From the NCBI GenBank assembly GCA_964035575.1, contig OZ037838.1, positions 372,001 through 436,000 on the forward strand: a stretch of 64,000 nucleotides of DNA, read 5' to 3'. The stretch's first letter is position 1. Each line of letters begins with the position of its first letter. The stretch is from Rhynchopus sp. YZ270_cl-10. Its lineage: Eukaryota; Euglenozoa; Diplonemea; Diplonemida; Diplonemidae. The position numbers were made by a program, and so were the translations under genes. Shown piece by piece: positions 32,762 through 42,457 of this stretch. The notes beneath the pieces were generated by a model. It searched no databases. It was not told where the DNA came from and was given only the letters and a program-made list of their open reading frames with translations.

Positions 32762-33895
32762 TCACTGTTTGTGTGGGTACAGACGTCGTGACACAATGAC
32801 GCCATTTTGTTGCATAACCAAAACAACACGCGAACACGGCGATATCGCAAAGGACACACCTGATCGTTGAGGTATCACACGCACACAGGACATGGTCGCC
32901 ACATCATACTGGTGCAGGTGTACGAAGTAATCATCGGTAACCGCATCATTGTCATCTCCGTCATCATCCTCAGATTCCAGAACAACTACCCTCACCACAA
33001 GGTACTTCCCACACGGGGTGAACTGCACGTCTTCGACATAACTACCCACATCAACACTGCGAAGAGCCGCACCACTCCAGTCATAGAGGTGCACGGTGTT
33101 GTCCGCCCCCACAGCAAAGACAGAGGCACACCGTGAAAGCGCCACTCTACACCACACCACCGCAGGCACACATGCCACAGCTTCACCTGTGTTCACATCC
33201 CACAGACGTACGTTCTTCTCCTTCTCAGAGGAGGTGATGACCCACCCACAGTCCGACAGTGCCGCTTTCGCACACCGGTCGTGTATGAGAGAATCAAGCA
33301 ACGTCAGGTCTTCGTCATACACAGAGACGCCGTCTGAGCTGCGTGAGAGAACAACACTACCACACGCTAACACTGAGTGCGAGGAGCCGTCGACTTTGCG
33401 GACCACCTCCCCACCCGGAAGCACAACCTCGAGAAGCCAATCCCCACACGCCAGGTAGCAGCGTGTCTTGCACTGCGAGATGGCAGGCGGACCACGCACA
33501 ATATGGGGTATGTTGAACTCAAAGACACGGGCAAAGGTTTCTGTGTCCAAACCAACAACATTCTTATCACAAACATAGATGCAGAGCGTTCCACAACGCG
33601 ACAGCGAAATCCTTGAGTTCTTCGATGACGGCTTTAAATTCTTCTTAGCAGGACACTTGATGTCGGCAAAGCGAGGGCAGGCAAGCACAACCTGCACCCC
33701 TGCATCAAACGCAGTGTCCTGCAGACGGCACGTCCCCTCCAGCACCTGCGTGCCGATGCGCATCTCGACAGACGCAGGCGAGACAGCAAGCGCCGTGCAC
33801 GCAACCTCCTTTGCCGCTGCAACGTCCGCCTCGCACGGCACCTCCACTGTCGCAGTCACGCCTGACTCTTCCAGCACAAAGGTCACATCCATCAT
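32762..33895 (-). CDS. Ubiquitin-like/seven-bladed propeller protein, copy 9
   Basis: Predicted 377 aa. The linker AKKNLKPSSKNSRISLSRCG and blade 1 (CDKNVVGLDTETFARVFEFN) group it with copy 2. Blade 3 differs at its end (LLDSLIHDRCAKAALSD). Blade 4 lacks one Gly of the usual SDCGGW. The blade-6 loop is among the longest and most acidic, with ESEDDDGDDNDAVTDDYF before VHLHQYDV. Ends SRRLYPHKQ. The 5' flank (33896-34000) is unlike other copies. Confidence 0.88.
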   Translation of the reverse strand: MMDVTFVLEESGVTATVEVPCEADVAAAKEVACTALAVSPASVEMRIGTQVLEGTCRLQDTAFDAGVQVVLACPRFADIKCPAKKNLKPSSKNSRISLSRCGTLCIYVCDKNVVGLDTETFARVFEFNIPHIVRGPPAISQCKTRCYLACGDWLLEVVLPGGEVVRKVDGSSHSVLACGSVVLSRSSDGVSVYDEDLTLLDSLIHDRCAKAALSDCGWVITSSEKEKNVRLWDVNTGEAVACVPAVVWCRVALSRCASVFAVGADNTVHLYDWSGAALRSVDVGSYVEDVQFTPCGKYLVVRVVVLESEDDDGDDNDAVTDDYFVHLHQYDVATMSCVRVIPQRSGVSFAISPCSRVVLVMQQNGVIVSRRLYPHKQ

Positions 33896-34695
33896 TGTTT
33901 TGCGTTGCTTCGTGAGAAGGTGCAAATCAGCACGTTTGCTCCACCACAAACGCAGGGGGTGATGAGGTGGGTGGGGGAGAGGTGTTGTTCTGTGTTGCAT
34001 GTTTGTGGTGGTTCTCGTTGTGAGAGGTGACTGAAGCAAGGTGCTGAAACGAATGGAAAATGACACTCAACATCGCGATCTGTCACCCACACGAGAGCAC
34101 CGCATGGGCAGTGTGATGGGACGGGAGGGATGTCTCTCTGTGGGCGTAGACAGGTATCAAAAGGGAGGTAGGGAGTGCGGGTGTGGTGTGCAAGAGACAA
34201 CAAACAGGTCGGGGAGAGGTCTTGTTTTGTCTTTATCGCGCAGCATCAGCTGCGTGGGTTCCCACAAGTTTGTTGTCAGGGTTGATGCCATTTCCCTATC
34301 GGGAGTTCGTAATGTTGGCACGTACGATGTAGTGTTCGAGCATGAGCATGGTGTAGCGCGGGTACGTGAATTGGGCGACGAAAAAGATCGGGTCTTTTGT
34401 TTGTGCGCTCAAAGCCGGGAAAACAAAAAGGTGAAAAAATGTGTTAAACTGAAGTACGGTTGTTGTGGTTAATTGAGTACTCAAAGAAAACAAGCAAGCT
34501 TCTGTTTTTTTCAATCCGTTTTGTTTGCCCTGCAGCGCTGCCTCCAATTTTTTTAGAATTGACAACAAGTTGTTTTATCAAAAAAAAGCTTGAAAACACA
34601 AGTCATTCGCAGCAAAAATCCAAATAACGGTGTTTTTTGGGTACTTTCAGTTTGCACCACCCCCCCACCGGGGTCCCCCCCCACGGTCCCCCCCA
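33896..34695. other. Spacer upstream of copy 9
   Basis: No gene found. 34060-34110 and 59600-59655 share the phrase ATCGCGATCTGTCACCCACACGAGAGCACC (first part: CATCGCGATCTGTCACCCAC), so part is duplicated. The rest is unremarkable AT-rich DNA. Confidence 0.5.
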
Positions 34696-35009
34696 CACCA
34701 CGACCTAGTATGGGCAATGACAAGGGGGTATGACTAGTTACATGACAAGACTAAAAAATGACAAGACCCCCCCCTGTCAAATGACAAGACCCCCCTTGTC
34801 AAATGACAAGACCCCCCCTGTCAAATGACAGGGCCAAACGCCACGTATTTTACACAGGAGCCTTGTCATTTGACAAGGGGGAAGTCTTGTCATTTGACAG
34901 GGGGGGTCTTGTCAAATGACAGGGGGGGTCTTGTCATTTGACAAGGGGGGTCTTGTCATTTTTTAGTCTTGTCATGTAACTAGTCATGGGTGGTAACTAG
35001 GTCGTGGTG
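34696..35009. mobile_element. Foldback element with palindromic internal repeats
   Basis: Ends CACCACGACCTAG and CTAGGTCGTGGTG are exact inverted copies, and the arms share GTTACATGACAAGAC and its complement. Between them the palindrome TTGTCATTTGACAA alternates with C or G runs at least five times. It lies 16 bp beyond the stop codon of copy 10, in place of the usual G-rich 3' flank. No coding capacity. Confidence 0.85.
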
Positions 35010-35025
35010 CACCCCTCGCGAAACA

Positions 35026-36144
35026 TCACTCACTGTTATGTGGGTACAGATATTTTGTTGCAATGACGCGATCTGATTGAATAGCCATAACAACACGCGA
35101 ACACGGCGATATCGCAAAGGACCCACCTGTTCCGTGCGGTAACACACGCACACAGGACATGGTCGCCACATCATACTGGTGCAGGAAAGTCGTCCCAAAG
35201 CATCGTGTGTCCACGAACCTAACTACGGCGAACTTCCCACATGGAGTGAACTGCACGCCACAGACGCTAAGCTGCTCGTCTTCAAAGCGTCCAAGAACCG
35301 CACCACTCCAGTCATAGAGGTACGCTTTGTCATAGTACTCCACAGCAAAGACAGAGGCAGACCGCGAAAGCGCAACACACCACCCATTTGCAGGCACACA
35401 TGCCACAGCTTCACCTGTGTTCACATCCCACAGACGTACGTTCTCCTCCTTGTCGGAAAAGGTGATCACCCACCCACCACAGTCCGACACTGCCACACAC
35501 CTACACCCTGTGTGTGAGAGAGAGCGGAGCAACGTCAGGTCTTCGTCATACACAGAGACGTTGTCTTCGCCCTGCGAGACAACAACACCACCACACGCAA
35601 ACGGCGTTCTCAAGGAGCCGTCGACTTTGCGGACCACCTCCCCACCCGGAAGCGCAACCTCCGCAAGACAATTCCGATCCGCCATGTAGCAGCGTGTCTT
35701 GCACCGTGAGATGGCAGGCGCATCCCACACCTCAATGTTTGATTTGAACCTGAAGGCAGGGCTGAAGGTTTCTGTATTGAGGCCGGTGACACAGTCATCC
35801 TCCTGTGCAAAGAGGCAGAGTGCTCCACAAGGAGACAGCGACAAATGCCTAATTTCCCTCTCCGGCTTTCCAATTGGCACCTCTGCACTGTACTCAGCAG
35901 GACACTTGATGTCGGCAAAGCGGGGGCGGGCAAGCACAACCTGCACCCCTGCATCAAACGCAGTGTCCTGCAGACGGCACGTCCCCTCCAGCACCTGCGT
36001 GCCGATGCGCATCTCAACAGACGCAGGCGAGACAGCAAGCGCCGTGCACGCAACCTCCTTTGCCGCTGCAACGTCCGCCTCGCACGGCACCTCCACTGTC
36101 GCAGTCACGCCTGACTCTTCCAGCACAAAGGTCACATCCATCAT
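35026..36144 (-). CDS. Ubiquitin-like/propeller protein, copy 10 (B type)
   Basis: Predicted 372 aa. B-type blade 1 (HLSLSPCGALCLFAQEDDC, TGLNTETFSPAFRFKSNIEV) and AISRCKTRCYMADRN. Blade 5 ends LGRFEDEQLSVCGVQF in place of LRSVDVGGxVxGMQF. The blade-6 segment is GKFAVVRFVDTRCFGTTFLH. But blade 7 and the end (VMAIQSDRVIATKYLYPHNSE region) are closer to A-type copies, which end HLYPHNSE, than to B-type HLYPHNE or HLYPY. It therefore looks mosaic. The 5' flank is the common type. Confidence 0.88.
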   Translation of the reverse strand: MMDVTFVLEESGVTATVEVPCEADVAAAKEVACTALAVSPASVEMRIGTQVLEGTCRLQDTAFDAGVQVVLARPRFADIKCPAEYSAEVPIGKPEREIRHLSLSPCGALCLFAQEDDCVTGLNTETFSPAFRFKSNIEVWDAPAISRCKTRCYMADRNCLAEVALPGGEVVRKVDGSLRTPFACGGVVVSQGEDNVSVYDEDLTLLRSLSHTGCRCVAVSDCGGWVITFSDKEENVRLWDVNTGEAVACVPANGWCVALSRSASVFAVEYYDKAYLYDWSGAVLGRFEDEQLSVCGVQFTPCGKFAVVRFVDTRCFGTTFLHQYDVATMSCVRVLPHGTGGSFAISPCSRVVMAIQSDRVIATKYLYPHNSE

Positions 36145-36435
36145 ATTGTAAAGGGCTCTGTTGTGTTTGATGTGATGGTTGGTGGTGTCACTTCGCAACG
36201 ACAAATAAGAAGGTTGGTGGGTTGAATACGTGTTTCAACAAACTCTGACAAAGCAAGCCATTCGAAGATACCCTGCGGCAAACACACAGGAGTGAGGCAT
36301 GTGAGGTGGGCGACCTGTGGCAGGCAAACAAGAGAAAAGCAGCAACAGGGCTGAAAGGGGAGTTTCTTGGGGGTATACTGGGGTGTACTGAGTTATATTG
36401 ATGATGACCACCCTCCCCTCCCCTCCCCTGGTCAC
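36145..36435. promoter_or_regulatory. Common-type spacer upstream of copy 10
   Basis: Contains the same ordered phrases as the 11832-12133 spacer: AATAAGAAGGTTGGTGGGTT, GATACCCTGCGGCAAACACA, GTGGGCGACCTGTGGCAGGC, then GGGGAGTTTCTTGGGGG and a C-rich tract (G-rich on the coding strand) just before the truncated gene end. Confidence 0.6.
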
Positions 36436-36522
36436 ACATCAGTCACTGTTGTTTGGGTACAGATGTCTTGTAACAATGACGCCATCTGAGTGCATAACCA
36501 CAACAACACGTGAACACGGCTG
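36436..36522 (-). pseudogene. 3' end of an array gene, truncated
   Basis: Matches the last 29 codons of copy 7 (ending HLYPNNSD) and then breaks off inside blade 7 at about 36522. The transposon boundary lies 28 bp further on, at 36551, so the body of the gene was removed by, or before, the insertion. Confidence 0.85.
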
Positions 36523-36796
36523 TTTTGAGCGGGGTGTAATTTCTGAGGTACCTACCCTCCCCCGTGTATATGTCCTGTGCATATGTCCGTGTTGGTCGAG
36601 GCTCGGACATATGCACATACCGCACGTCAGGTAGTATACTACAGTGCACAGCGGCAAAAACTCATTCCGAGCTTGCGGTCCGGTACGTTGGCGGGGCATC
36701 TCCGCTCATGTGTGTATATGTCCGGAAATTTTTCAGAAAGTGCCGGACATATCAGTGGCTGTCACGAAATGTGGTAATTTCAACATTTTTGAGTAA

Positions 36797-38414
36797 GGGT
36801 AGCACAATTAAAAATATTGTTTAGTGTCCTGCGCGCGAACAGATTTTTGGAAATCCAAAAAAAAAAAATAATTGGGACACAACTACATGGATGTCCAAAG
36901 TACTTGAAGTATATCAAGTACTTGATCCCCCAAAAAACCCAATACTTGATACTTGAAGTACTTGACACCCTATTTTTTTTTTCTCGTACTTTTTTACTTG
37001 TTTTCTCTCTGTCAAGTACTTTTTTTACAAAAAAAACGTCAAGTACTTGATCAAGTACAAAAAAAGTGGGTACTTGATCAAGTACTTGAACGTTTTTTTT
37101 CGAAAACAAGTACTTGACAGACCCTGTCAGAGGGTAAAAAAGTAAAAAAGTACGAGAAAAAAAAATAGGGGGTCAAGTACTTGATTTTTGTCAAGTACTT
37201 GATCAGTCTTCAAGTACGTGACTGTCATTTTGAGAGGAAAAAAAAGGGGGGGGTCAAGTACTTCAAGTGCCATAAAAAATCAGAAAAAAGTACTTCAAGT
37301 ACTTTGGACATCCATGCAACTACAAAAAAAATAATTTTTATGGTTGGTAGGTTGAAGTCAGGACGGACGAAGTCTCGGAGGGCCCTAAGGGGGAAGGTAG
37401 GTGGGGACTTCTGTCTGGGAAAAAGTGACCAGAAAAAAAAATGTTGGGGTCCCGTGCTCCCAAATGTGCGAAATAAGCAAGAAATAAGCATTTTTGCGCA
37501 CACGTGTATAAAAAAAAAATCCGCCTCCGGCGGGGTTCGTTTTCGAGGATTTTCAGAGATCTCACGTTATGAAGATTTCCTTAAGAAACCATTGAATCTC
37601 ATATTTCAGAATAATAGTACCTTAGAGTGTTTTTGGACACACATGTGACCCCACCGTGGAGAGCAATCGGCTCGTGCAATCAAAAGAAAGTGGAGAAAAG
37701 GTACAAGAATAAAAAGTTGGGTACCGTGCGCCTGCGGCGCTGCCTGTTTCCTACCAGTTTCTACAGGCAAACACTTGCCCCCTTTACCTTACACTGACGG
37801 GTTTTGACCAAAACCAAGAACTTGTCCATTTCGGCAAATTGACCCCACCACAGAACGGACGGATTCCGAAAATGCAAATGCCGGTGTTTTCGCGCATTTT
37901 CATGTTTCAAGACGTCAGGATCAGGGAGAGAAAATCTGGTTGTGGGATTTACCTTGGCCCTCTTTACCCTACATGGATTTTGACCAAAACCAAGAATTTG
38001 GCCATTTCGGAAAAGTGACCCCACCACAGTGCGGGCGGATTCCGGAAATTCCAATCGCGGTATGTTTTGGAGCTGAAAACCCACTGTTTTTTTCAGGGGA
38101 AAAATTGCTTCCAAATGTCGGAATTTTCCGAATTTTCCTGAAAATGACCCTTGTTTACGAGTATGGGTTCATATTTTGCGAAAATTTAAGTCACTAAAAT
38201 TTTGTCCATTTTTCCGTATTCACCCCACCACAAGCCGGGATTGGCTCAGAAATGCAACAAAACGCCCCAGAGTTAGGAAATAGCCTGAAAAGAGGGCAAA
38301 ATAGGTGAGGGAAAAATTATTTTTTTTTGACTAGTTATTTTTTTTTTTGCGTGCGTGCGAACAGATTTTTGGGGAGCGGTGGGACACTAAACAAGGTTTT
38401 TAATTGTGCTACCC
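36797..38414. mobile_element. Harbinger-like MITE nested in the 36551 element
   Basis: Inverted ends GGGTAGCACAATTAAAAA (left) and its complement (right), with further matching to TTTAGTGTCC. The direct TAA at 36794-36796 and 38415-38417 is a 3-bp target duplication of the TWA kind used by PIF/Harbinger elements. A second copy begins at 63252 and has TTA at its left edge. No transposase frame was recognised. The interior carries dispersed repeat B twice or more (37795-38060) and one GCGTACCGTG-type word. Confidence 0.75.
36886..37316. mobile_element. 431-bp foldback MITE with 6-bp target duplication
   Basis: Ends CATGGATGTCCAAAGTACTT and its complement; CAACTA stands on each side (36880-36885 and 37317-37322). 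The copy of the host element at 63252 has a single CAACTA at 63335-63340 with no insert, which is a true empty site and fixes both ends. The whole element is an imperfect palindrome rich in CAAGTACTTGA, itself palindromic. Confidence 0.93.
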
Positions 38415-38782
38415 TAAAATGACCAAATTTTTGACTTTTTCACCGATTTTTTTTTTTTATTTGCATTGCGCGGAATGCGCTGATTGCAACGAAACGATTC
38501 TCGTTTTTTTTTTTTTTTTCAGAAATTTATTTGCTCATTTCAAAAATCATCGTTTTTTCGGATATTCTCGTAGCCATCCCAGAAAATACTGGTATTTTTC
38601 CGGAAGTCGAAAATGTGCTTAACTGCGTTTCCGAGGTTCGCGCAAAAAAATGAAAAAAAAATCGAGCAAAAAGTCCAAAATTTTAATTAGTTAAAGGCGG
38701 GCCACATGAATTACCACATTTCGTGACAGCCACTGATATACACATCAAAATGGGTCCGGACATATACACGGGGGAGGGTAGG

Positions 38783-39133
38783 TAAATAATAATATGAACA
38801 GACAGTGAGGGTCTGAATGGTCTCAGGCGTCAACACAAAAACAATAGCAACAGATGCATGCATTTTGAACCTGTACATCTTTTCCACAATCGATGCACAG
38901 AAAAAGAGAAAAGCCTAGTTATAAGATGAACCTAAGCCCCTCGTACTTCGTCACCTTGAGCACAATCGTTATCGCACGTTTGTGTTGCTTCTCGTTGTGA
39001 GGAATACCCCTCCATACGTGTGTCATGCCCCCACCCTCCCGCGCCCGGTTCCCCAACCCGCTTTCAGACGTTTTCACAGCGTTTTTCGACATATTGTGTC
39101 CCAGTCCGGCTGAGAACATCCGGGTCCCCACGT
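38783..39133. other. Spacer downstream of copy 11
   Basis: No gene recognised; AT-rich to 38940, then a GC-balanced 190 bp preceding the stop of copy 11. The usual G-rich 3' flank of the array is missing here. Confidence 0.45.
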
Positions 39134-40300
39134 CTAATTCTCAGCTACGCTCCCGGGTGACACATTGTGTGGGTACAGATGGCTTGTTCTGATGACGCCA
39201 TCTCGTTCCATAGCCACAACAACACGTGAACATGGCGATATCGCAAAGGATACAACTGAGCTTGCATAGATTTGCGGCAACACATGCACACAGGACATGG
39301 TCACCACGTCATACTGGTGCAGCAGGTGTGCATTGTAAGCACCATATTCTTCTTCGTCATCTGTATCATATATGTCTTCCGGATCATGCATCTTGGCCAC
39401 AAGGTACTTCCCACACGGGGTGAACTGCATATCCGCGACACTCCCACCCACATCAACACTGCGAAGAGCCGCACCACTCCAATCATAGAGGTGCACGTTG
39501 CCACAGCGCGCCACAGCAAAGACAGAGGCAGACCGGGAGAGCGCGACAACACGGCTTGATACAGGCACACATGCCACATCTTCACCTGTGTTCACATCCC
39601 ACAGACGTATATTCTTCTCCTTGCTGGAGGAGGTGATCACCCACCCACCACAGTCCGACACTGCCACGTCCCAGCACTCTTCGTGCGAGAGAGAGCGGAG
39701 CAACGTCAGGTCTTCGTCATACACAGAGACGCCGTCTTTGCCCTTCGAGACAACAACACTGCCACACGCAAACACTGACGACGAGTAGTCGTCGACTTTG
39801 CGGACGACCTCCCCACCCGGAAGCGCAACCTGGAAAAGGCCTGCCTTCTTGTACGCCAGGTAGCAGCGTGTCTTGCACTGCGAGATGGCAGGCGGACCGT
39901 ACACACGAAGGCCCATTAATGTGAATGCGAAGACTGTGTCGAAGGTTTCTGTGTCGAAGCCGCCAACATGCCCACTCCCGAGACTATGTACGCAGAGCGT
40001 TCCACAACGCGACAGCGTCAACGTCGTCGCACGCATCTCTATAGTGTACTCAGCAGGACACTTGATGTCGGCCAAGCGAGGACAGGCAAGCACAACCTGC
40101 ATCCCTGCACCAAACGCAGTGTCCTGCAGACGGCACGTCCCCTCCAGCACCTGCGTGCCGATGCGCATCTCGACAGACGCAGGCGAGACAGCAAGCGCCG
40201 TGCACGCAACCTCCTTTGCCGCTGCAACCTTCGCATCGCACGGCACCTCCACTGTCGCAGTCACGCCTGACTCTTCCAGCACAAAGGTCACATCCATCAT
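39134..40300 (-). CDS. Ubiquitin-like/seven-bladed propeller protein, copy 11
   Basis: Predicted 388 aa. The ubiquitin-like domain has CDAKVAAAKE instead of CEADVAAAKE, shared only with copy 12. Blade 1 is the GGFDTETFDTVFAF variant. The blade-6 loop is the longest and most acidic in the window: 21 extra residues including DPEDIYDTDDEEEYGAYN. Blade 7 has an insertion (YASSVVSFAIS). The end is HLYPHNVSPGSVAEN, so the usual NSE stop has been lost and the frame runs a few codons into other flanking DNA. Confidence 0.87.
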   Translation of the reverse strand: MMDVTFVLEESGVTATVEVPCDAKVAAAKEVACTALAVSPASVEMRIGTQVLEGTCRLQDTAFGAGMQVVLACPRLADIKCPAEYTIEMRATTLTLSRCGTLCVHSLGSGHVGGFDTETFDTVFAFTLMGLRVYGPPAISQCKTRCYLAYKKAGLFQVALPGGEVVRKVDDYSSSVFACGSVVVSKGKDGVSVYDEDLTLLRSLSHEECWDVAVSDCGGWVITSSSKEKNIRLWDVNTGEDVACVPVSSRVVALSRSASVFAVARCGNVHLYDWSGAALRSVDVGGSVADMQFTPCGKYLVAKMHDPEDIYDTDDEEEYGAYNAHLLHQYDVVTMSCVHVLPQIYASSVVSFAISPCSRVVVAMERDGVIRTSHLYPHNVSPGSVAEN

Positions 40301-40810
40301 ATTGTTAAGGGCTCTGTTGTGTTTGATGTGATGGTTGGTGGTGTCACTTCGCAACGACAAATAAGAAGGTTGGTGGGTTGAATACGTGTTTCAACAAACT
40401 CTGACAAAGCAAGCCATTTGAAGATAAACACAAAATATGTGAACATAAATCTCATGGCTTGCCCGTGTCTAGATTGACGGTGTGGCCTATGCAGTTGATG
40501 GTATACCCTTTGAAGACACTTGCACTGTCCCCTACTGTTAGAATACAGTCACCACCCTCCCACCCCTCGCGAAACATCACTCACTGTTGGGTACAGATGC
40601 CTCTCTTATACTGCCGCCTGTTGCTGTATATCTAAAAACCCCTAACAACAATACCGCAACACAAACACTGACTGCGAGGTAGAGTGCGATACGCATTCAG
40701 GGGCGAGTGAAACGAACACTGATGCAACTGCTCAGCGACAGCGAGGAGGTGCTTCTAGGGTGGACTGCCTGCGAGAAGCTGCACAAACACAACCTCTCGC
40801 AAAACATCAC
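40301..40810 (-). pseudogene. Spacer with fragments of an array gene end
   Basis: 40301-40430 is the common 5' flank of copy 11. From 40560 pieces of the family recur out of order: CGAAACATCACTCACTGTTG (gene end), then ACACAAACACTGACTGCGAG (blade 3), then CTCAGCGACAGCGAGGAGGT, which also occurs at 45370-45390. They appear to be scrambled leftovers of one or two deleted copies. Confidence 0.6.
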
Positions 40811-41926
40811 TCAGTAGGGGTACAGATGTCTCGTCTCAATGGTGTCGCATTCCAAATTGATGACCACTACCACACGTGAACACGGCGATATCGTGAGTGC
40901 AAAGGGAGCGACGCCACGGAACGTACGCACACAGGACATGGTCGCCACATCATACTGGTGCAGAGTGTACTCTTCACAAAATACTTCACCACTCTCAAAG
41001 CAAACAACGACGGACTTCCCACACGGAGTGAACTGCACGGCACAGACGCGAGACTCCTCCTTTTCAAAGCTGCCAAGAGCCGCACCACTCCAGTCGTAGA
41101 ACTGCACTTTGTCAGAGCTCACCACAGCAAAGATAGAGGCAGACAGTGAAAGAGCCACGCACTCCCCATCCGCAGGCACACATGCCACATCTTCACCTGT
41201 GTTCACATCCCACAGACGTGCGTTCTCCTCCCCCCTGGAGGAGGTGAGCACCCACCCACCACAGTCCGACACTGCCATGTTCTTACACCCCTTGTGTAAG
41301 AGAGAGCGGAGCAACGTCAGGTCTTCGTCATACACAGAGACGCCGTCTTCACCTTGGGAGACAACAACACTGCCACACGCGGACACCGACATACAATTGC
41401 CGTCGACTTTGCGGAGCACCTCCCCACCCGGAAGTGCAACCTCGTGCATAGCTTCCCAGCACCGCATGTAGCAGCGTGTCTTGCACCGTGATATGGCAAG
41501 CACACCGCTCACCACAAAGTCTATTTTGAACTTGAAGGCAATGTTGAAGGTTTCTGTATCGAGGCCGGTGACACTGCCATCCTCCTGTCTAAAGAGGCAG
41601 AGTGCTCCACAAGAAGACAGCGTCAAACGATCAATATCCATCTGCTGCCCACCAGTTGGCACCTCTACCCTGTACTCAGCAGGACACTTGATGTCGGCAA
41701 AGCGAGGGCGGGCAAGCACAACCTGCACCCCTGCATCAAACGCAGTGTCCTGCAGACGGCACGTACCCTCCAGCACCTGCGTGCCGATGCGCATCTCGAC
41801 AGACGCAGGCGAGACAGCAAGCGCCGTGCACGCAACCTCCTTTGCCGCTGCAACCTTCGCATCGCACGACACCTCCACTGTCGCAGTCACGCCTGACTCT
41901 TCCAGCACAAAGGTCACATCCATCAT
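40811..41926 (-). CDS. Ubiquitin-like/propeller protein, copy 12 (B type)
   Basis: Predicted 371 aa. B-type blade 1 with RLTLSSCGALCLFRQEDGSV and TGLDTETFNIAFKFKIDF. The ubiquitin-like domain has VEVSCDAKVAAAKE: a Pro to Ser change plus the CDAK form of copy 11. Blade 2 reads CWEAMHEVALPGGEVLRKVD. Blade 5 ends LGSFEKEESRVCAVQF, similar to copy 10. The blade-6 segment is CFESGEVFCEEYTLHQYDV. Ends HLYPY. Confidence 0.88.
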   Translation of the reverse strand: MMDVTFVLEESGVTATVEVSCDAKVAAAKEVACTALAVSPASVEMRIGTQVLEGTCRLQDTAFDAGVQVVLARPRFADIKCPAEYRVEVPTGGQQMDIDRLTLSSCGALCLFRQEDGSVTGLDTETFNIAFKFKIDFVVSGVLAISRCKTRCYMRCWEAMHEVALPGGEVLRKVDGNCMSVSACGSVVVSQGEDGVSVYDEDLTLLRSLLHKGCKNMAVSDCGGWVLTSSRGEENARLWDVNTGEDVACVPADGECVALSLSASIFAVVSSDKVQFYDWSGAALGSFEKEESRVCAVQFTPCGKSVVVCFESGEVFCEEYTLHQYDVATMSCVRTFRGVAPFALTISPCSRVVVVINLECDTIETRHLYPY

Positions 41927-42457
41927 GTTGTTAAGGGCTCTGTTGTGTTTGATGTGATGGTTGGTGGTGTCACTTCACAACAACAACAAAAATTACAGCA
42001 TCCCCCAAAAAAGAGAAGTTGAAAGTGCAAACGCCTCACCGTTCATCGGCGGACTGCAGGCACTAGTTGTGGAGGGAGGAAAGGGCGTTTCTGGCCCATT
42101 TTTGGGGGGTTTTTCGACCAAATGTCGTTCAAAAAGAGATGCCGAAAAGAAAAAAAAAACTCGTGAATGAAACGTGGGGGGGAAATAATAAAAACCCCTT
42201 TCATATTTTGTTTAGTTGGTACGCTACCCACGTCATACGCGATTTTTTTTTCTACCCCCCAAAACGTCCAGAAAAGGATGTCAAAAGGGAAAAAACCCTT
42301 AGCCTGAAGTACAGAAATGAGGTGAGTGCACAATAATAGGGAAAGGGAATAAACGACAAGTCTCAGATGTTTTAATCATTTCCCACCACAAAGTATTTGC
42401 CCTCATACAAAAAAAATTCACCCATATCACTACTCCCTCGCCTCCCCTGGTCACACA
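41927..42457. other. Spacer between copies 12 and 13
   Basis: The first 50 bp are the common 5' flank, cut short. 42060-42340 is AT-rich with C and T runs and no gene-like frame. The last 60 bp carry the G-rich (minus strand) 3' flank of copy 13. Confidence 0.5.

Larger units (their letters stand above)
36551..38782. mobile_element. TA-flanked terminal-inverted-repeat element, 2.2 kb
   Basis: The ends are exact 25-bp inverted repeats beginning CCTACCCTCCCCCGTGTATA, with TA on each side (36549-36550 and 38783-38784). A second inverted pair inside (CAGTGGCTGTCACGAAATGT near 36757 and its complement near 38730) extends the arms. TA duplication is typical of Tc1/mariner-type and some other DNA transposons. 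No transposase is visible, so it is a non-autonomous carrier. It contains the two further insertions listed next. Confidence 0.85.
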
